From JBJHBP01 sp050485645 (lineage in GTDB: Bacteria; Pseudomonadota; Gammaproteobacteria; Steroidobacterales; Rariloculaceae), in NCBI GenBank assembly GCA_050485645.1, contig JBJHBT010000011.1, forward strand, positions 1-64,000: 64,000 bases of DNA, written 5' to 3'. Shown here piece by piece: positions 44,980 to 54,725 of the stretch. The translations under genes and the position numbers were made by a program. The stretch's first letter is position 1, and each line of letters begins with the position of its first letter. The notes beneath the pieces were generated by a model. That model had not been told where the DNA came from. It made no database searches and was given only the letters and a program-made list of their open reading frames with translations.

Positions 44980-45270
44980 ATGAAAATTCGGCCCCTGCAT
45001 GATCGTGTCGTGATCCGACGCACCGAGGAAGAACGTACCTCCCCCGGTGGCATCGTGATTCCCGATACCGCAGCAGAAAAGCCCATCAAGGGCGAAGTGA
45101 TCGCGGTAGGCAAAGGCAAGGTCCTGGACAATGGCGACGTTCGCGCACCGGATCTGAAAGCCGGCGACAAGGTGCTGTTCGGCAAGTATTCCGGCACCGA
45201 GGTCAAGGTCGACGGCGAAGAGCTGCTGGTCATGCGTGAAGACGACGTCATGGCCGTGATCGAGGGCTGA
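44980..45270 (+). CDS. groES: Co-chaperonin GroES
   Basis: A 96-residue protein of exact family length (MKIRPLHDRVVIRR, mobile loop RTSPGGIVIPDTAAEKP, KVLFGKYSGTEVKVDGEELL). The heptameric lid of GroEL. The ATG follows AAGGGAGA. The longer frame from 44911 runs back to the operator and is not coding. Controlled by the heat-shock elements upstream, with groEL 58 bp downstream. Confidence 0.97.
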   Translation: MKIRPLHDRVVIRRTEEERTSPGGIVIPDTAAEKPIKGEVIAVGKGKVLDNGDVRAPDLKAGDKVLFGKYSGTEVKVDGEELLVMREDDVMAVIEG

Positions 45271-45328
45271 GCGCCAGAAGGCTGCTACCGCATAGTCAAT
45301 CCGCAAACAAATTCAGGGAGATAGAGTC

Positions 45329-46963
45329 ATGGCGACTCCTAAGGAAGTGAGATTTTCGGACGATGCCCGCCAGCGCATGCTGAAGGGTGTGAATGTCCTC
45401 GCGAACGCCGTCAAGGTGACGCTGGGCCCGAAGGGCCGCAACGTGGTGCTGGAGAAGAGCTTCGGCGCACCGACCGTGACCAAGGACGGTGTATCGGTAG
45501 CCAAGGAAATCGAACTGGAAGACAAGTTCGAGAACATGGGCGTGCAGATGGTCAAGGAAGTCGCATCGCAGACCTCCGACCTCGCCGGTGACGGTACCAC
45601 CACCGCCACGGTGATCGCCCAGGCCGTGCTGCGTGAGGGCCTGAAAGCCGTCGCGGCAGGTTTCAATCCGATGGATCTGAAGCGCGGCATCGACAAAGGC
45701 ACACAGGCCATCATCGAGGAACTGCGCAAGCTGTCCAAGCCGTGTGAAGACGACAAGGCGATTGCGCAGGTGGGCACGATCTCGGCCAACTCCGACGAGG
45801 AGATCGGCCAGATCATCGCCAACGCGATGTCCAAGGTCGGCAAGGAAGGCGTGATCACGGTTGAGGAAGGCACCGGCCTTGCCAACGAACTGGACGTCGT
45901 CGAGGGCATGCAGTTCGACCGCGGCTATCTGTCGCCGTACTTCATCAACGACCAGCAAAGCCAGTCGGCACAGCTGGAAAACCCCTACATCCTGATCCAC
46001 GACAAGAAGATCTCGAACATCCGCGAACTGCTGCCGCTGCTGGAAGGTGTGGCCAAGTCCGGGCGTCCGCTGCTGATCATTGCCGAGGACGTGGAAGGCG
46101 AGGCGCTGGCGACGCTGGTGGTGAACAACATCCGTGGCATCGTCAAGACCGCTGCCGTGAAGGCACCGGGCTTCGGTGACCGTCGCAAGGCCATGCTGCA
46201 GGACATCGCCGTCCTGACCGGCGGCCAGGTGATCTCCGAGGAAGTGGGTCTGTCACTGGAGAAGGCCACGCTCGAGGATCTGGGCGAAGCCAAGAAAGTA
46301 CAGGTCAGCAAGGAAAACACCACGGTCATCGATGGCGCCGGCAAGCCCTCCGACATCAAGGGCCGTGTCGAGCAGATCAGCCGTGAGCTGGAGGAATCCA
46401 CCTCCGATTACGACCGTGAGAAGCTGCAGGAACGCGTGGCGAAGCTCGCCGGCGGCGTGGCGGTGATCAAGGTCGGTGCGGCAACCGAAGTCGAGATGAA
46501 GGAAAAGAAGGCCCGCGTCGAAGACGCACTGCACGCGACCCGTGCGGCCGTCGAGGAAGGCGTGGTACCGGGTGGTGGCGTTGCGTTGCTGCGCGCCGTG
46601 AAGGGCATCGATTCGCTGAAGGGCGCGAACGACGACCAGAACGTCGGCATCAACATCCTGCGTCGCGCCGTCGAGGAGCCGCTGCGCCAGATCGTGCAGA
46701 ACGCCGGCGGTGATGCGTCGGTGGTGCTGAACGCGGTCGTTGAAGGCAAGGGCAACCACGGCTTCAACGCGGCGACCGGTGAATACGGCGACATGGTGAA
46801 GCTGGGCATCATCGACCCGACCAAGGTCACGCGTCTGGCGCTGCAGAATGCAACGTCGGTGGCGGGCCTGCTGCTGACCACCGAGGCGATGATCGCCGAG
46901 CAGCCCAGGGACGAGAAGGAAGCGCCGGGAGGCCATCATCACGACATGGGCGGAATGATGTAA
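45329..46963 (+). CDS. groEL: Chaperonin GroEL
   Basis: A 544-residue chaperonin with ATP-site DGTTTATV and the conserved LGPKGRNVVLEKSFGAP at the start. The apical VVEGMQFDRGYLSPYFI is intact, and the C-terminus ends HHHDMGGMM, a short form of the Gly-Gly-Met tail. AGGGAGA precedes the ATG. Folds proteins with GroES. It has an intrinsic terminator 33 bp downstream. Confidence 0.98.
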   Translation: MATPKEVRFSDDARQRMLKGVNVLANAVKVTLGPKGRNVVLEKSFGAPTVTKDGVSVAKEIELEDKFENMGVQMVKEVASQTSDLAGDGTTTATVIAQAVLREGLKAVAAGFNPMDLKRGIDKGTQAIIEELRKLSKPCEDDKAIAQVGTISANSDEEIGQIIANAMSKVGKEGVITVEEGTGLANELDVVEGMQFDRGYLSPYFINDQQSQSAQLENPYILIHDKKISNIRELLPLLEGVAKSGRPLLIIAEDVEGEALATLVVNNIRGIVKTAAVKAPGFGDRRKAMLQDIAVLTGGQVISEEVGLSLEKATLEDLGEAKKVQVSKENTTVIDGAGKPSDIKGRVEQISRELEESTSDYDREKLQERVAKLAGGVAVIKVGAATEVEMKEKKARVEDALHATRAAVEEGVVPGGGVALLRAVKGIDSLKGANDDQNVGINILRRAVEEPLRQIVQNAGGDASVVLNAVVEGKGNHGFNAATGEYGDMVKLGIIDPTKVTRLALQNATSVAGLLLTTEAMIAEQPRDEKEAPGGHHHDMGGMM

Positions 46964-46995
46964 GCACGGCGTTGACTGCTGTTCTGAACGGAAAG

Positions 46996-47022
46996 CCCCG
47001 CTTCGTGCGGGGTTTTCTTTTT
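46996..47022 (+). terminator. Rho-independent terminator after groEL
   Basis: Six-bp stem CCCCGC / GCGGGG with a TTCGT loop, followed by ten bases of almost pure T (TTTTCTTTTT). Confidence 0.85.
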
Positions 47023-47091
47023 ACAGCGACTGCCCGATCGGCGTTCGCCGTTGAACAGGATGATTCAGGGACGGGTTTGTGCCTTGCGATA

Positions 47092-47214
47092 GCCGGTCTG
47101 CTGCGGGGCATCCCCCTTTCTTCGGGGACGGCGGAAGAGCATCCATGCGCCTTGGCCGCGGCCATCCCTGGCCGCGGACACCCCGAGAAAAGGGGATGCC
47201 CCGCAGCAGACCGG
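47092..47214. repeat. 123-bp inverted-repeat element between groEL and glnE
   Basis: Two arms of about 35 bp (47092-47127 and 47181-47214) are near-perfect reverse complements, differing only at a few bases in a C/T run. A smaller internal dyad lies between them (GGCCGCGG copies near 47154 and 47170). It is not a terminator: groEL already has one and no T-run follows. The size and symmetry suggest a dispersed palindromic or MITE-like element. Confidence 0.8.
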
Positions 47215-47286
47215 CTTTGACGGTGTCGCCGTTCCTGAATAATCCGCGGTACAGTCATCACTGACTTTTGCCGAGACGCTGTTGCC

Positions 47287-50130
47287 TTGAAAATTTCTGC
47301 TCCCGACGACCTGCCTGCCGACCTGCAGCCGCGTCTGCGTACAATCGCGCAGCGCCTGGCCGATCTGCCTGACCCTCCCGATGCGCGTATTGCCGATTCG
47401 CTGGTGCGTGTCGTGCTGCTCAGCGACTTCACGTTGTCGGTGCTGTTGCGCGATTCGGAGGCGCTGTATGCGCGCCTGGGCGATGCGTCGCCGCTGACGG
47501 CTGATGAGCTGGTGGACCGCCTGGGACTCGACGGAATGAGCGAGACACAGGCCATGCGCGCGCTCAGGCGTGCGCGTCATGTGGAGCTGGCACGTATCGC
47601 CTGGCGGGACATTGCCGGCTGGGCGGATCTGGAGGCGCAGTTCGCCGAACTGTCGGCGTTGGCGGACGGCATGGTGCGCGCCGCGCTGGCCCATGCCACC
47701 GCGCAGATCCAGGGGCGCCACCCCGCGCCGCTGGATGCCGATGGCGCATCGCTGCCGTTGCTGGTGCTGGGCATGGGCAAACTGGGTGGCAGGGAGCTGA
47801 ATTTCTCGTCGGATATCGATCTGGTGCTGTTGTATCCGCACGGCGCCGACGTGGACTGTGAGCCGGGTTCCGCGGAGCCGTATTTCCGGCGGCTCGGGCA
47901 GACGATGATCCGCCTGCTGGACCATGTCAGCGAAGACGGATTCGTGTTTCGGGTCGATACGCGGCTCCGTCCCTTCGGCATGAGCGGACCGCTGGTCGTC
48001 AGCCTGCCGGCGTTCGAGTCCTACCTGGTTCGCCACGGCCGTGATTGGGAACGCTACGCGTACGTGAAGGCGCGCCTGATGACCGGGGAAAAGTTCGCCC
48101 CGGATCTGTTCGATGAAATTCTGCGCCCCTATGTGTATCGGCGTTACCTGGATTTCGGTGTTTTCGATGCGCTGCGTCAGATGAAGAAGCTCATCAGCGA
48201 TGAAGTCACGCGCCGCGAACTGGCCGACAACGTCAAGCTTGGTCCCGGCGGCATACGCGAGGTGGAATTCATCGCGCAGGCGTTTCAGCTGGTGCACGGT
48301 GGCAGGGACGCGGCGCTGCGTGAACCATCGCTGCTCAGAGTGCTGCCCATGCTTGGCGATGCACGGCTGCTGGGTCGCGAGACTGTCACGACGCTGATGG
48401 GCGCCTACCGCTATCTGCGTACGGTGGAGCATCGCATACAGGCCATGGAAGACCGTCAGACGCACGACCTGCCGCGCGACGGGGAGGCACGGGCGCGTCT
48501 GGCGTATGCGATGGATGAGGCTGACTGGGACAGCCTGATCAGAACCCTCGGTGCGCACCGAGCCAGCGTGGCGGCGGAGTTCGAGCGCATCGCATGGGAT
48601 GCGAATCGCGCTGCAGGAAGCGAATCCGACGACGGCGACGCACTGCGCACGGCATGGGAGGGCGGTGGTATCGCCGAGCATGTGGCCGCACTGCCAATCG
48701 CGGATGCCGGGGAGGTCGGCGCCGTGCTGGGCGAGTTCCGCGCCGGCAGCCTGTATCAGCGTATGGATGAAGTCAGTCGTCAGCGCCTGTCCGCGGTGAT
48801 CGTGCGCATCGTGCCGCTGCTGGCCGCCAGTGACAGCGCGCAGCTGATGCTGCGCCGCGTGCTGCCGGTATTGCACGCCATCTGTCGCCGCAGTGCGTAT
48901 CTGGCGCTGCTCAACGAGAACCCGTCGGCACTGGAACGGCTGCTGCGGCTGGCTTCGCAGAGTGCCCTGATCGCCGGCCAGGTGGCTGAACATCCGCTGC
49001 TGCTCGACGAGCTGCTGGATGCGCGCGTCACCGAGACACCGCCCAGTCGCGTGGAACTGGAGCAGATGCTGGAACAGCAGGTGCAGCGTGCGCGGGCGCA
49101 GGATGCTGACGACGCGGAGAAGATCCTCGACGCGATACGCGTGTTCCAGCGAGCCGCGGTGTTCAGGATCGCGATCGCCGATCGGCTGGGCAACCTGCCA
49201 CTGATGAAGGTCAGCGATCGACTCACGGATATCGCCGAGCTGGTCGTCGATCTGTCACTGCAGACCGCCTGGCAGGAACTGGTTGCCCGTTATGGCAGGC
49301 CGCGCCATGGCGAGCCCGGTGATCTGCATGATTCGGGCTTTGCCGTGGTGGGGTACGGCAAGCTGGGAGGTCTCGAGCTCGGCTACGGCTCCGATCTGGA
49401 TCTCGTGTTCCTGCACGATTCGGCCGGCTCCCACCAGGAAACCGATGGCCCGCAACCGATCGACAATGCGCGTTTTTTCGCGCGACTGGCGCAGCGTCTG
49501 ATCCACTTTCTGACCATTCAGACCAGTTCGGGGCGCCTGTATGAAGTCGATACGCGCCTGCGTCCCAGCGGCGCATCGGGACAGATGGTCGCCAGCATGG
49601 ACGCATTCGTACGCTATCAGCGTTCGAATGCCTGGGTCTGGGAGCACCAGGCGCTGCTGCGCAGCCGCGCGCTGGCCGGCGCCGCCACGGTTGTGCAGGC
49701 CTTCGCCGACAGACGACGCGAAGTGCTGGTGAGTCATGTGAATCGCGAAACCCTGCGCGGCGAGGTGCGCAAAATGCGTCTTCGCATGCGCAGGGAGCTG
49801 TCAACGGCAGCTGCCGGGGAGTTCGATCTGAAGCAGGACCCCGGCGGCATCGCCGACATCGAGTTTCTGGTCGACTACTGGGTGCTGGCTCATGCACACG
49901 ACCATCCTGACCTTGTGACCTATCCGGACAATGTTCGACAGCTGGAAGCGCTGGAACAGGCGGGACTGGTTGCCGCCGAACATTGCCGCACGCTGCGCGA
50001 AGGCTACCTCGCACTGCGACAGCGCGTGCATGAGCTGGCGCTGGACGAGCGCGGCCGTGTCGTCTCTGATCAGGAGTTCGTGGCGCTGCGGTCGCAGGTC
50101 ACGGCGATCTGGTCGGACGTGTTCGGCTAG
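47287..50130 (+). CDS. glnE: Glutamine synthetase adenylyltransferase
   Basis: A 947-residue bifunctional enzyme. Two GlnE-type nucleotidyltransferase halves are seen: LGMGKLGGRELNFSSDIDLVLLY near residue 160 and VGYGKLGGLELGYGSDLDLVFLH near 690, each with the Asp pair that binds metal. GGIREVEFIAQ and GGIADIEFLVDYW mark the PII and helical regions. It attaches or removes AMP on glutamine synthetase. Start TTG 47287. A possible promoter TTGACG (47217) / TAATCC (47240) with a 17-base spacer lies just after the palindrome. Confidence 0.95.
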   Translation: MKISAPDDLPADLQPRLRTIAQRLADLPDPPDARIADSLVRVVLLSDFTLSVLLRDSEALYARLGDASPLTADELVDRLGLDGMSETQAMRALRRARHVELARIAWRDIAGWADLEAQFAELSALADGMVRAALAHATAQIQGRHPAPLDADGASLPLLVLGMGKLGGRELNFSSDIDLVLLYPHGADVDCEPGSAEPYFRRLGQTMIRLLDHVSEDGFVFRVDTRLRPFGMSGPLVVSLPAFESYLVRHGRDWERYAYVKARLMTGEKFAPDLFDEILRPYVYRRYLDFGVFDALRQMKKLISDEVTRRELADNVKLGPGGIREVEFIAQAFQLVHGGRDAALREPSLLRVLPMLGDARLLGRETVTTLMGAYRYLRTVEHRIQAMEDRQTHDLPRDGEARARLAYAMDEADWDSLIRTLGAHRASVAAEFERIAWDANRAAGSESDDGDALRTAWEGGGIAEHVAALPIADAGEVGAVLGEFRAGSLYQRMDEVSRQRLSAVIVRIVPLLAASDSAQLMLRRVLPVLHAICRRSAYLALLNENPSALERLLRLASQSALIAGQVAEHPLLLDELLDARVTETPPSRVELEQMLEQQVQRARAQDADDAEKILDAIRVFQRAAVFRIAIADRLGNLPLMKVSDRLTDIAELVVDLSLQTAWQELVARYGRPRHGEPGDLHDSGFAVVGYGKLGGLELGYGSDLDLVFLHDSAGSHQETDGPQPIDNARFFARLAQRLIHFLTIQTSSGRLYEVDTRLRPSGASGQMVASMDAFVRYQRSNAWVWEHQALLRSRALAGAATVVQAFADRRREVLVSHVNRETLRGEVRKMRLRMRRELSTAAAGEFDLKQDPGGIADIEFLVDYWVLAHAHDHPDLVTYPDNVRQLEALEQAGLVAAEHCRTLREGYLALRQRVHELALDERGRVVSDQEFVALRSQVTAIWSDVFG

Positions 50131-50233
50131 CGACGTTCGGGGCTGCAATGGTTTTCCGGCATCAGAAGTCCCGGATGTCGGCAATGGGCAACAGTCGCGA
50201 ACAGCCGCGAACGTCTATACGATGTGCGCCGTG

Positions 50234-51658
50234 ATGGCACGGCGATACGCAATTCCGATACTGCTTGTGTGGCTCATGTCGACCGCCGCGATGGCGGCTC
50301 GCGGCGTGAGTCCCTACCTGCCGTTGCAGCTTTCCCCGGAAATCGAGAGCCGGATCGAGCGTCTGATGATACTGGCCGGAGAACCGGTGCTGGCCAGACC
50401 GCTGTCCGCCGCGTCCGTACTTGATGCGTTGCCGGCGGCGTGCGAAGTCGATCCGGCATTGTGTGCCGAAGTCAGGAATCACCTGGCGGGCTACATGCGC
50501 TCCATGGGCATGAATCACGCCAGTGTCACGGTCTATACGTCGGATGGTCCGGACACCGCGCTGCCGTCGCGGCATGGCATGTCCAGCACCAGCCGTTACG
50601 GGTTTTCGCTGCAGTCGCATTGGCAGGCTGGCGACTTCGTGCTTGTGAACAAGGGCGTCCTGGCCTACAGCGACGAGATCACGCCGACCGGGACCTTCAT
50701 CAGTGTCGGCCGCGAGTTCGCGCAGGTGGATCTGGGATACCGCGACCGATGGTGGTCGCCGATGACGGACGGTCCGATGGTGATCGGTACGCAGGCGGCA
50801 ACCATGCCTTCGCTGACGGTTTCCAACTACGCGCCGTTGACCCGGTTTCGCCTGCGATACGAGGTGTTCGTCGGCCGCATGAGCCATTCCGACCGGATCG
50901 TGTTTGACGGAGGCTTTACCGCCGGCCGCCCTTCGCTGGCCGGTATGCATGTGTCACTGCAGCCTTTCGACGGCTGGTCGATCGGGTTCAATCGCCTCAT
51001 GCAGTTTGGTGGCGGGGAGCGCGGCGGATTGAATCCACGCGACCTGTTCAAGGCGCTGTTCAGCCCGTCACGTTACGACAATCTATCAAGCAACGGGCTT
51101 TCCCAGGACGACGAGTTCGGCAACCAGGTCGCGTCCATCACGACGCGCCTGGTGATGCCGGGCAGGCTGCCGTTCGCCGTCTACTTCGAGTACGCCGGCG
51201 AGGACACGTCGGCGCAGAGCGATATCCGCATAGGCAACGCGGCACTGTCCGGCGGCATTCATTTTCCGCGCCTGTTCAGCCGCTACGAACTCGTGGTGGA
51301 GCTGGGTGAATGGCAGAACGCCTGGTATGTACACAGCACCTATCAGGACGGGCTGCTTCACAAGGGCAATGTACTGGGTCACTGGGGAGCCGACTACCGC
51401 GTGGTCGGCGACGGCGTTGGTGCGCGCAGCGCCATGCTTCGGGTTGTCCGGCATGCCACGGGAGGTGGTTCGGTCAGTGCCGTATACCGGACACTCGACA
51501 ACCAGTCCTATTCTGCGCCCGATTACAGCCGGGCACGGCTGCTGGAAGTCAGGTACAGCCGGCCATGGCGGCAGTTCCATGTCGGCACCGAGCTGTATGC
51601 CGGCCGCACCGTGTTCGGTGACTCGTTCTCCATGCTTGGCGTATTCGTGAGGTATTGA
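50234..51658 (+). CDS. Wzi-like outer-membrane capsule-assembly protein
   Basis: A 474-residue protein from ATG 50234, or 50222. A signal peptide ends near MAARG. The mature part resembles the Wzi family: helical bundle (about 30-110, LSPEIESRIERLMILAG), then alternating beta strands to a C-terminal Tyr-rich barrel edge ending GVFVRY. RDRWWSPMTDGPMVI and GFNRLMQFGG match Wzi motifs. It may hold exopolysaccharide at the surface. Three bases before the next gene. Confidence 0.72.
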   Translation: MARRYAIPILLVWLMSTAAMAARGVSPYLPLQLSPEIESRIERLMILAGEPVLARPLSAASVLDALPAACEVDPALCAEVRNHLAGYMRSMGMNHASVTVYTSDGPDTALPSRHGMSSTSRYGFSLQSHWQAGDFVLVNKGVLAYSDEITPTGTFISVGREFAQVDLGYRDRWWSPMTDGPMVIGTQAATMPSLTVSNYAPLTRFRLRYEVFVGRMSHSDRIVFDGGFTAGRPSLAGMHVSLQPFDGWSIGFNRLMQFGGGERGGLNPRDLFKALFSPSRYDNLSSNGLSQDDEFGNQVASITTRLVMPGRLPFAVYFEYAGEDTSAQSDIRIGNAALSGGIHFPRLFSRYELVVELGEWQNAWYVHSTYQDGLLHKGNVLGHWGADYRVVGDGVGARSAMLRVVRHATGGGSVSAVYRTLDNQSYSAPDYSRARLLEVRYSRPWRQFHVGTELYAGRTVFGDSFSMLGVFVRY

Positions 51659-51661
51659 CCC

Positions 51662-52201
51662 GTGAAACGGATTCGACAGGTCGGATGTCTGGCCGTGTGC
51701 GCAACACTGCTGGCAACGCCGTCCATGGCCGAGGTGTTTATTGATGCGGGTGCCAGTGTTACCCGGGTGGAATCGAAAATCGCGCTGCGCGACGACACCG
51801 TCAATCGCCGCGACAGGGGACTGGCTGTCGCCGTCGGCGCCCGGCGGGATATCGGTGACCGCAGCGATATCGGCGCCCGTCTGGAAGTCGACCGGATCGA
51901 TCGCGATCTGCTGCTCGCGGTGCGCGCGCTCGACTATCGCTTCCATGTATCACGCCGCTTCGCAGTCGGCGCCTTCATCGGCGCGGCGCGGCTGGATCTG
52001 GCAACGCCGGCCTACGGCTACTACGCCGGATTCGGCGCGCAGTACAAGGATCTCTGGCCGCGCTGGGATCTTGGTCTGGACGTGCGCTACGGCGACAAGG
52101 TGGCACGGGACAACCTGCTGCCTTCGGACCCGCAGGGCGGCAGTCCGGACAATTTTCACGATATCAGCGGATTTCGGCTCTACCTGAGCAGACGCTTCTG
52201 A
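51662..52201 (+). CDS. Small outer-membrane beta-barrel protein
   Basis: A 179-residue protein with signal peptide (cleaved after PSMA, residue 22) and eight or so amphipathic beta strands ending in the aromatic terminus LYLSRRF, recognised by the BAM complex. Family not identified. It begins 3 bp after the Wzi-like gene and is surely co-transcribed, suggesting a shared surface role. It ends inside the end of the convergent glycosyltransferase gene (22-bp overlap). Confidence 0.65.
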   Translation: MKRIRQVGCLAVCATLLATPSMAEVFIDAGASVTRVESKIALRDDTVNRRDRGLAVAVGARRDIGDRSDIGARLEVDRIDRDLLLAVRALDYRFHVSRRFAVGAFIGAARLDLATPAYGYYAGFGAQYKDLWPRWDLGLDVRYGDKVARDNLLPSDPQGGSPDNFHDISGFRLYLSRRF

Positions 52202-53253
52202 GCCAGAATCGTATCGACGGTCCGGCGTGCGTAGTGATGCTGGTCGAGCGCCGCCACGCTGGCAATGCCGGCGTCGGCCAGCGCCTGCCGCGTTCCGGGC
52301 TGATCCAGCAGCGCCAATGCGTTGTCGGCCAGTGCCTCGGGTTCGGGCGTGTCCGTCAGCCACGGCCGGTAGACATCAGGCAGGCACTCGGCGGCGCCAA
52401 CGCGCCGCGATGTCACGACCGCGATACCTGAAGCCTGCGCCTCGGCAACCACCATGCCAAACTCCTCGAAGCGCGCGGGGTACAGGAACAGGTCCAGTGC
52501 CGACATCCACAGCTGCGGCTGATGTGACTTCGGGCGATGCAGCAGTGCACCCCCGGTGTGAAGTGTGTCCGCCGCGGCATCGCCGGGCAGCCGGCGTGAT
52601 CCGACCACCAGGAAGCGCGCATCGTCGCGGGCCGCCAGAATGCGTCTGGCCGACCTCAGAAACAGGTCCAGTCCGCGCTTGTGGAAGTCGCCGGATGTGA
52701 CGAAGCCGATCAGCGGCACGTCATCGGCGATGCCGAGCTGCCGCCGTGCGCGGGTACGCAGCTGTCGTGTGGTTGCCGATGAGAACCGGTCCGAGCGGAA
52801 GCCCGGATAGGCAACGGTGATGCGATCCGGTTCCAGGTCGAAGCACGACGCCAGCGCGCTGCGCGTCAGGTTGGAGTTGGCGACGAGCCGTGTGTACCGA
52901 TCCAGATCACGAAAAAAAGCCTGCTCATGGGTGACGTCGGCCTGAAGATCCTGTCGGTTCAGATGGCGATTGGCTTCCGTCACGACGTTGTGCACGAACA
53001 CGAGGTCGGCCTGGGGGATCAGCATGCCATGGTCGACAAGCAGGCAGCCATTGCGTGCCGCCAGCTTGCGTACACGGCTCACGGACAGGCTTCTGGCTGG
53101 CAGGCCGGTGCGAAGGAAGAATTTGAACCCGCGACGCTGGCAGGCCAGCAGCGTCTTTTCGCCGCGCTGCTTCAGGTGTCGGGCCTGCATGTGCACGAGC
53201 TGACCGGTGCCGCTGGTCAGGCTGAGGTTGCGGTGATAGAGCAGTACGGTCAT
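52180..53253 (-). CDS. Glycosyltransferase, GT4-like
   Basis: A 357-residue protein from ATG 53253. It opens TVLLYHRNLSLTSGTGQL with the acceptor loop; the nucleotide-sugar domain holds LIGFVTSGDFHKRGLDLFL, ARFEEFGMVVAEAQASGIAV and RVGAAECLP, the GT-B E-x7-E motif. Sugar and acceptor unknown. The longer frame (to 53457) overlaps the next gene's promoter region. Transcribed opposite to the LPS genes. Confidence 0.82.
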   Translation of the reverse strand: MTVLLYHRNLSLTSGTGQLVHMQARHLKQRGEKTLLACQRRGFKFFLRTGLPARSLSVSRVRKLAARNGCLLVDHGMLIPQADLVFVHNVVTEANRHLNRQDLQADVTHEQAFFRDLDRYTRLVANSNLTRSALASCFDLEPDRITVAYPGFRSDRFSSATTRQLRTRARRQLGIADDVPLIGFVTSGDFHKRGLDLFLRSARRILAARDDARFLVVGSRRLPGDAAADTLHTGGALLHRPKSHQPQLWMSALDLFLYPARFEEFGMVVAEAQASGIAVVTSRRVGAAECLPDVYRPWLTDTPEPEALADNALALLDQPGTRQALADAGIASVAALDQHHYARRTVDTILAQKRLLR

Positions 53254-53419
53254 GCGGATGGGTGATGGTCGCCCGGGACGGAGCCTTTCAAGGGTAAGCA
53301 GTTTTTCGATGTCGGGCAATTCCGCTCCTTCCGCTGCCGGTCCGGCACCGGCGGCGGGGCGCGGTGGCGTGGGCGGGATGCCGTATAATCCGCCTCTCGC
53401 GGATTCAGGAGGACACACC

Positions 53420-53638
53420 GTGCGTTTACGCGCTGGCAGGGTGGACGAAGATCTCATTGCGCCGAATGCGGAACGCAGCTATCAGGTTCGCGGCAGCGAA
53501 CTGCCGCTGCATTGTCCGCGGCCCGGCATGTATCTGTGGAACTCGCACCCCAAGGTCTATCTGCCCATCGAAGCCACCGGTGAGGCCAAGTGTCCTTACT
53601 GCGGTGCGCACTACACGCTTGTCGCCGACGGGTCCTGA
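53420..53638 (+). CDS. Zinc-finger domain protein, zf-CHCC type
   Basis: A 72-residue protein with GTG start after a perfect AGGAGG (about 12 bases upstream). It shows the C-x8-12-H-x14-C-x2-C pattern (LHCPRPGMYLWNSHPK, AKCPYCGAHYTLV), as in the small zf-CHCC family related to a mitochondrial complex I subunit. In bacteria its role is unclear. It commonly sits just upstream of glycosyltransferase or LPS genes. The frame starting at 53252 has no homology before the GTG. Confidence 0.85.
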   Translation: MRLRAGRVDEDLIAPNAERSYQVRGSELPLHCPRPGMYLWNSHPKVYLPIEATGEAKCPYCGAHYTLVADGS

Positions 53639-54725
53639 TCGCTCGCGGGATGCCCGTGCCGGGCGGTCACCGCGTATCTGCCATGTCAATCTGGCGCGCG
53701 GATTCCGTGGCGGTGAACGACAGACCGAACTGCTGGTCCGTGCCTTGCGGGGGCGGGCCGAATCGCAGCGACTGATCGTGCGCGCCGGCGAGCCGTTGAA
53801 CACGCGCCTCAACGACCTCCCCGATATCGAAGTCGTCGCCGTACGTACACGTGCCGGCGCGGTGTTCGCTCTCTCCGGCGCGGACCTGGTCCACGCACAT
53901 GAAACGCACGGTGCTCAGGCTGCAATGATGCTCAACTGTCTGCGGCCGGTGCCCTATGTCGTCACTCGCCGCGTGGACAACCGGCCGCGTAGCGATGTAT
54001 TCACCCGCGCCATGTACCGGCGAGCAGCCGCGGTGGTGGTGCTGTCGGGTGCAATCGGCACGGTGATGCGGTCGTACGCGCCGGATCTGGAGTATCACGA
54101 GATCCCCAGCGCTTCGAGCGATCTGCGCTGCGACCGGGAGTGGGTGCGTGCATTCCGCGAGCGTCACCCGGCGCGTTTTCTGGTCGGTACCATCGGCGCG
54201 CTGGATGAGCGCAAGGGGCACCTGGTGCTGATCGAGGCAGCCGGCATGCTGGCCGAGTCTCATCCTCGGCTACACTTCGTGCTGGTGGGATCGGGCAGGG
54301 ATGAAGTGGCAGTACGGCGCGCAGCCGCACATCTGTCCAACGTCACCTTCGCCGGCTGGTCGGCCAATGTCGGTGACTATCTCGCCGCGTTCGACCTGTT
54401 CGTGTTTCCTTCACTGAACGAAGGGCTGGGGTCGACGCTGATCGACGCCATGCAGTTCGGGCTGCCCATCGTCGCGAGCCGGGCCGGCGGCATTCCGGAG
54501 CTGGTCGCCGACGGCGAGAACGGCCTGCTCGTGCCGCCAGGCGATGCGCATGCCCTGGCGGAGGCCTTGCGGACGATGTACGAGCGGCCGGTGTTGCGCA
54601 ACGCCATGGGTGAGGCCAATCGCGTCCGCGCGCAGGGCTTCTCGGCACAACGCATGGCTGATCGTTACCTGCAGGTGTACCGTCAGCTGCTGCCTGGCTT
54701 CACATTGAACGGGAAAGTGGAATGA
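53619..54725 (+). CDS. Glycosyltransferase family 4
   Basis: A 368-residue protein from TTG 53619, overlapping the zinc-finger gene by 20 bp; the start is not certain. ICHVNLARGFRGGERQTELL is the usual opening; LVGTIGALDERKGHLVLIEAA and FPSLNEGLGSTLIDAMQFGLPIV are the GT-B phosphate-binding and E-x7-E motifs. Probably an LPS core or polysaccharide sugar transferase, judged by hldD and waaF directly after it (ATGA overlap). Confidence 0.82.
   Translation: MSPTGPDRSRDARAGRSPRICHVNLARGFRGGERQTELLVRALRGRAESQRLIVRAGEPLNTRLNDLPDIEVVAVRTRAGAVFALSGADLVHAHETHGAQAAMMLNCLRPVPYVVTRRVDNRPRSDVFTRAMYRRAAAVVVLSGAIGTVMRSYAPDLEYHEIPSASSDLRCDREWVRAFRERHPARFLVGTIGALDERKGHLVLIEAAGMLAESHPRLHFVLVGSGRDEVAVRRAAAHLSNVTFAGWSANVGDYLAAFDLFVFPSLNEGLGSTLIDAMQFGLPIVASRAGGIPELVADGENGLLVPPGDAHALAEALRTMYERPVLRNAMGEANRVRAQGFSAQRMADRYLQVYRQLLPGFTLNGKVE

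Noticed and set aside
47065..48993. 642-codon minus frame opposite glnE
   Set aside because: Gln/His/Arg-rich shadow of glnE codon positions.
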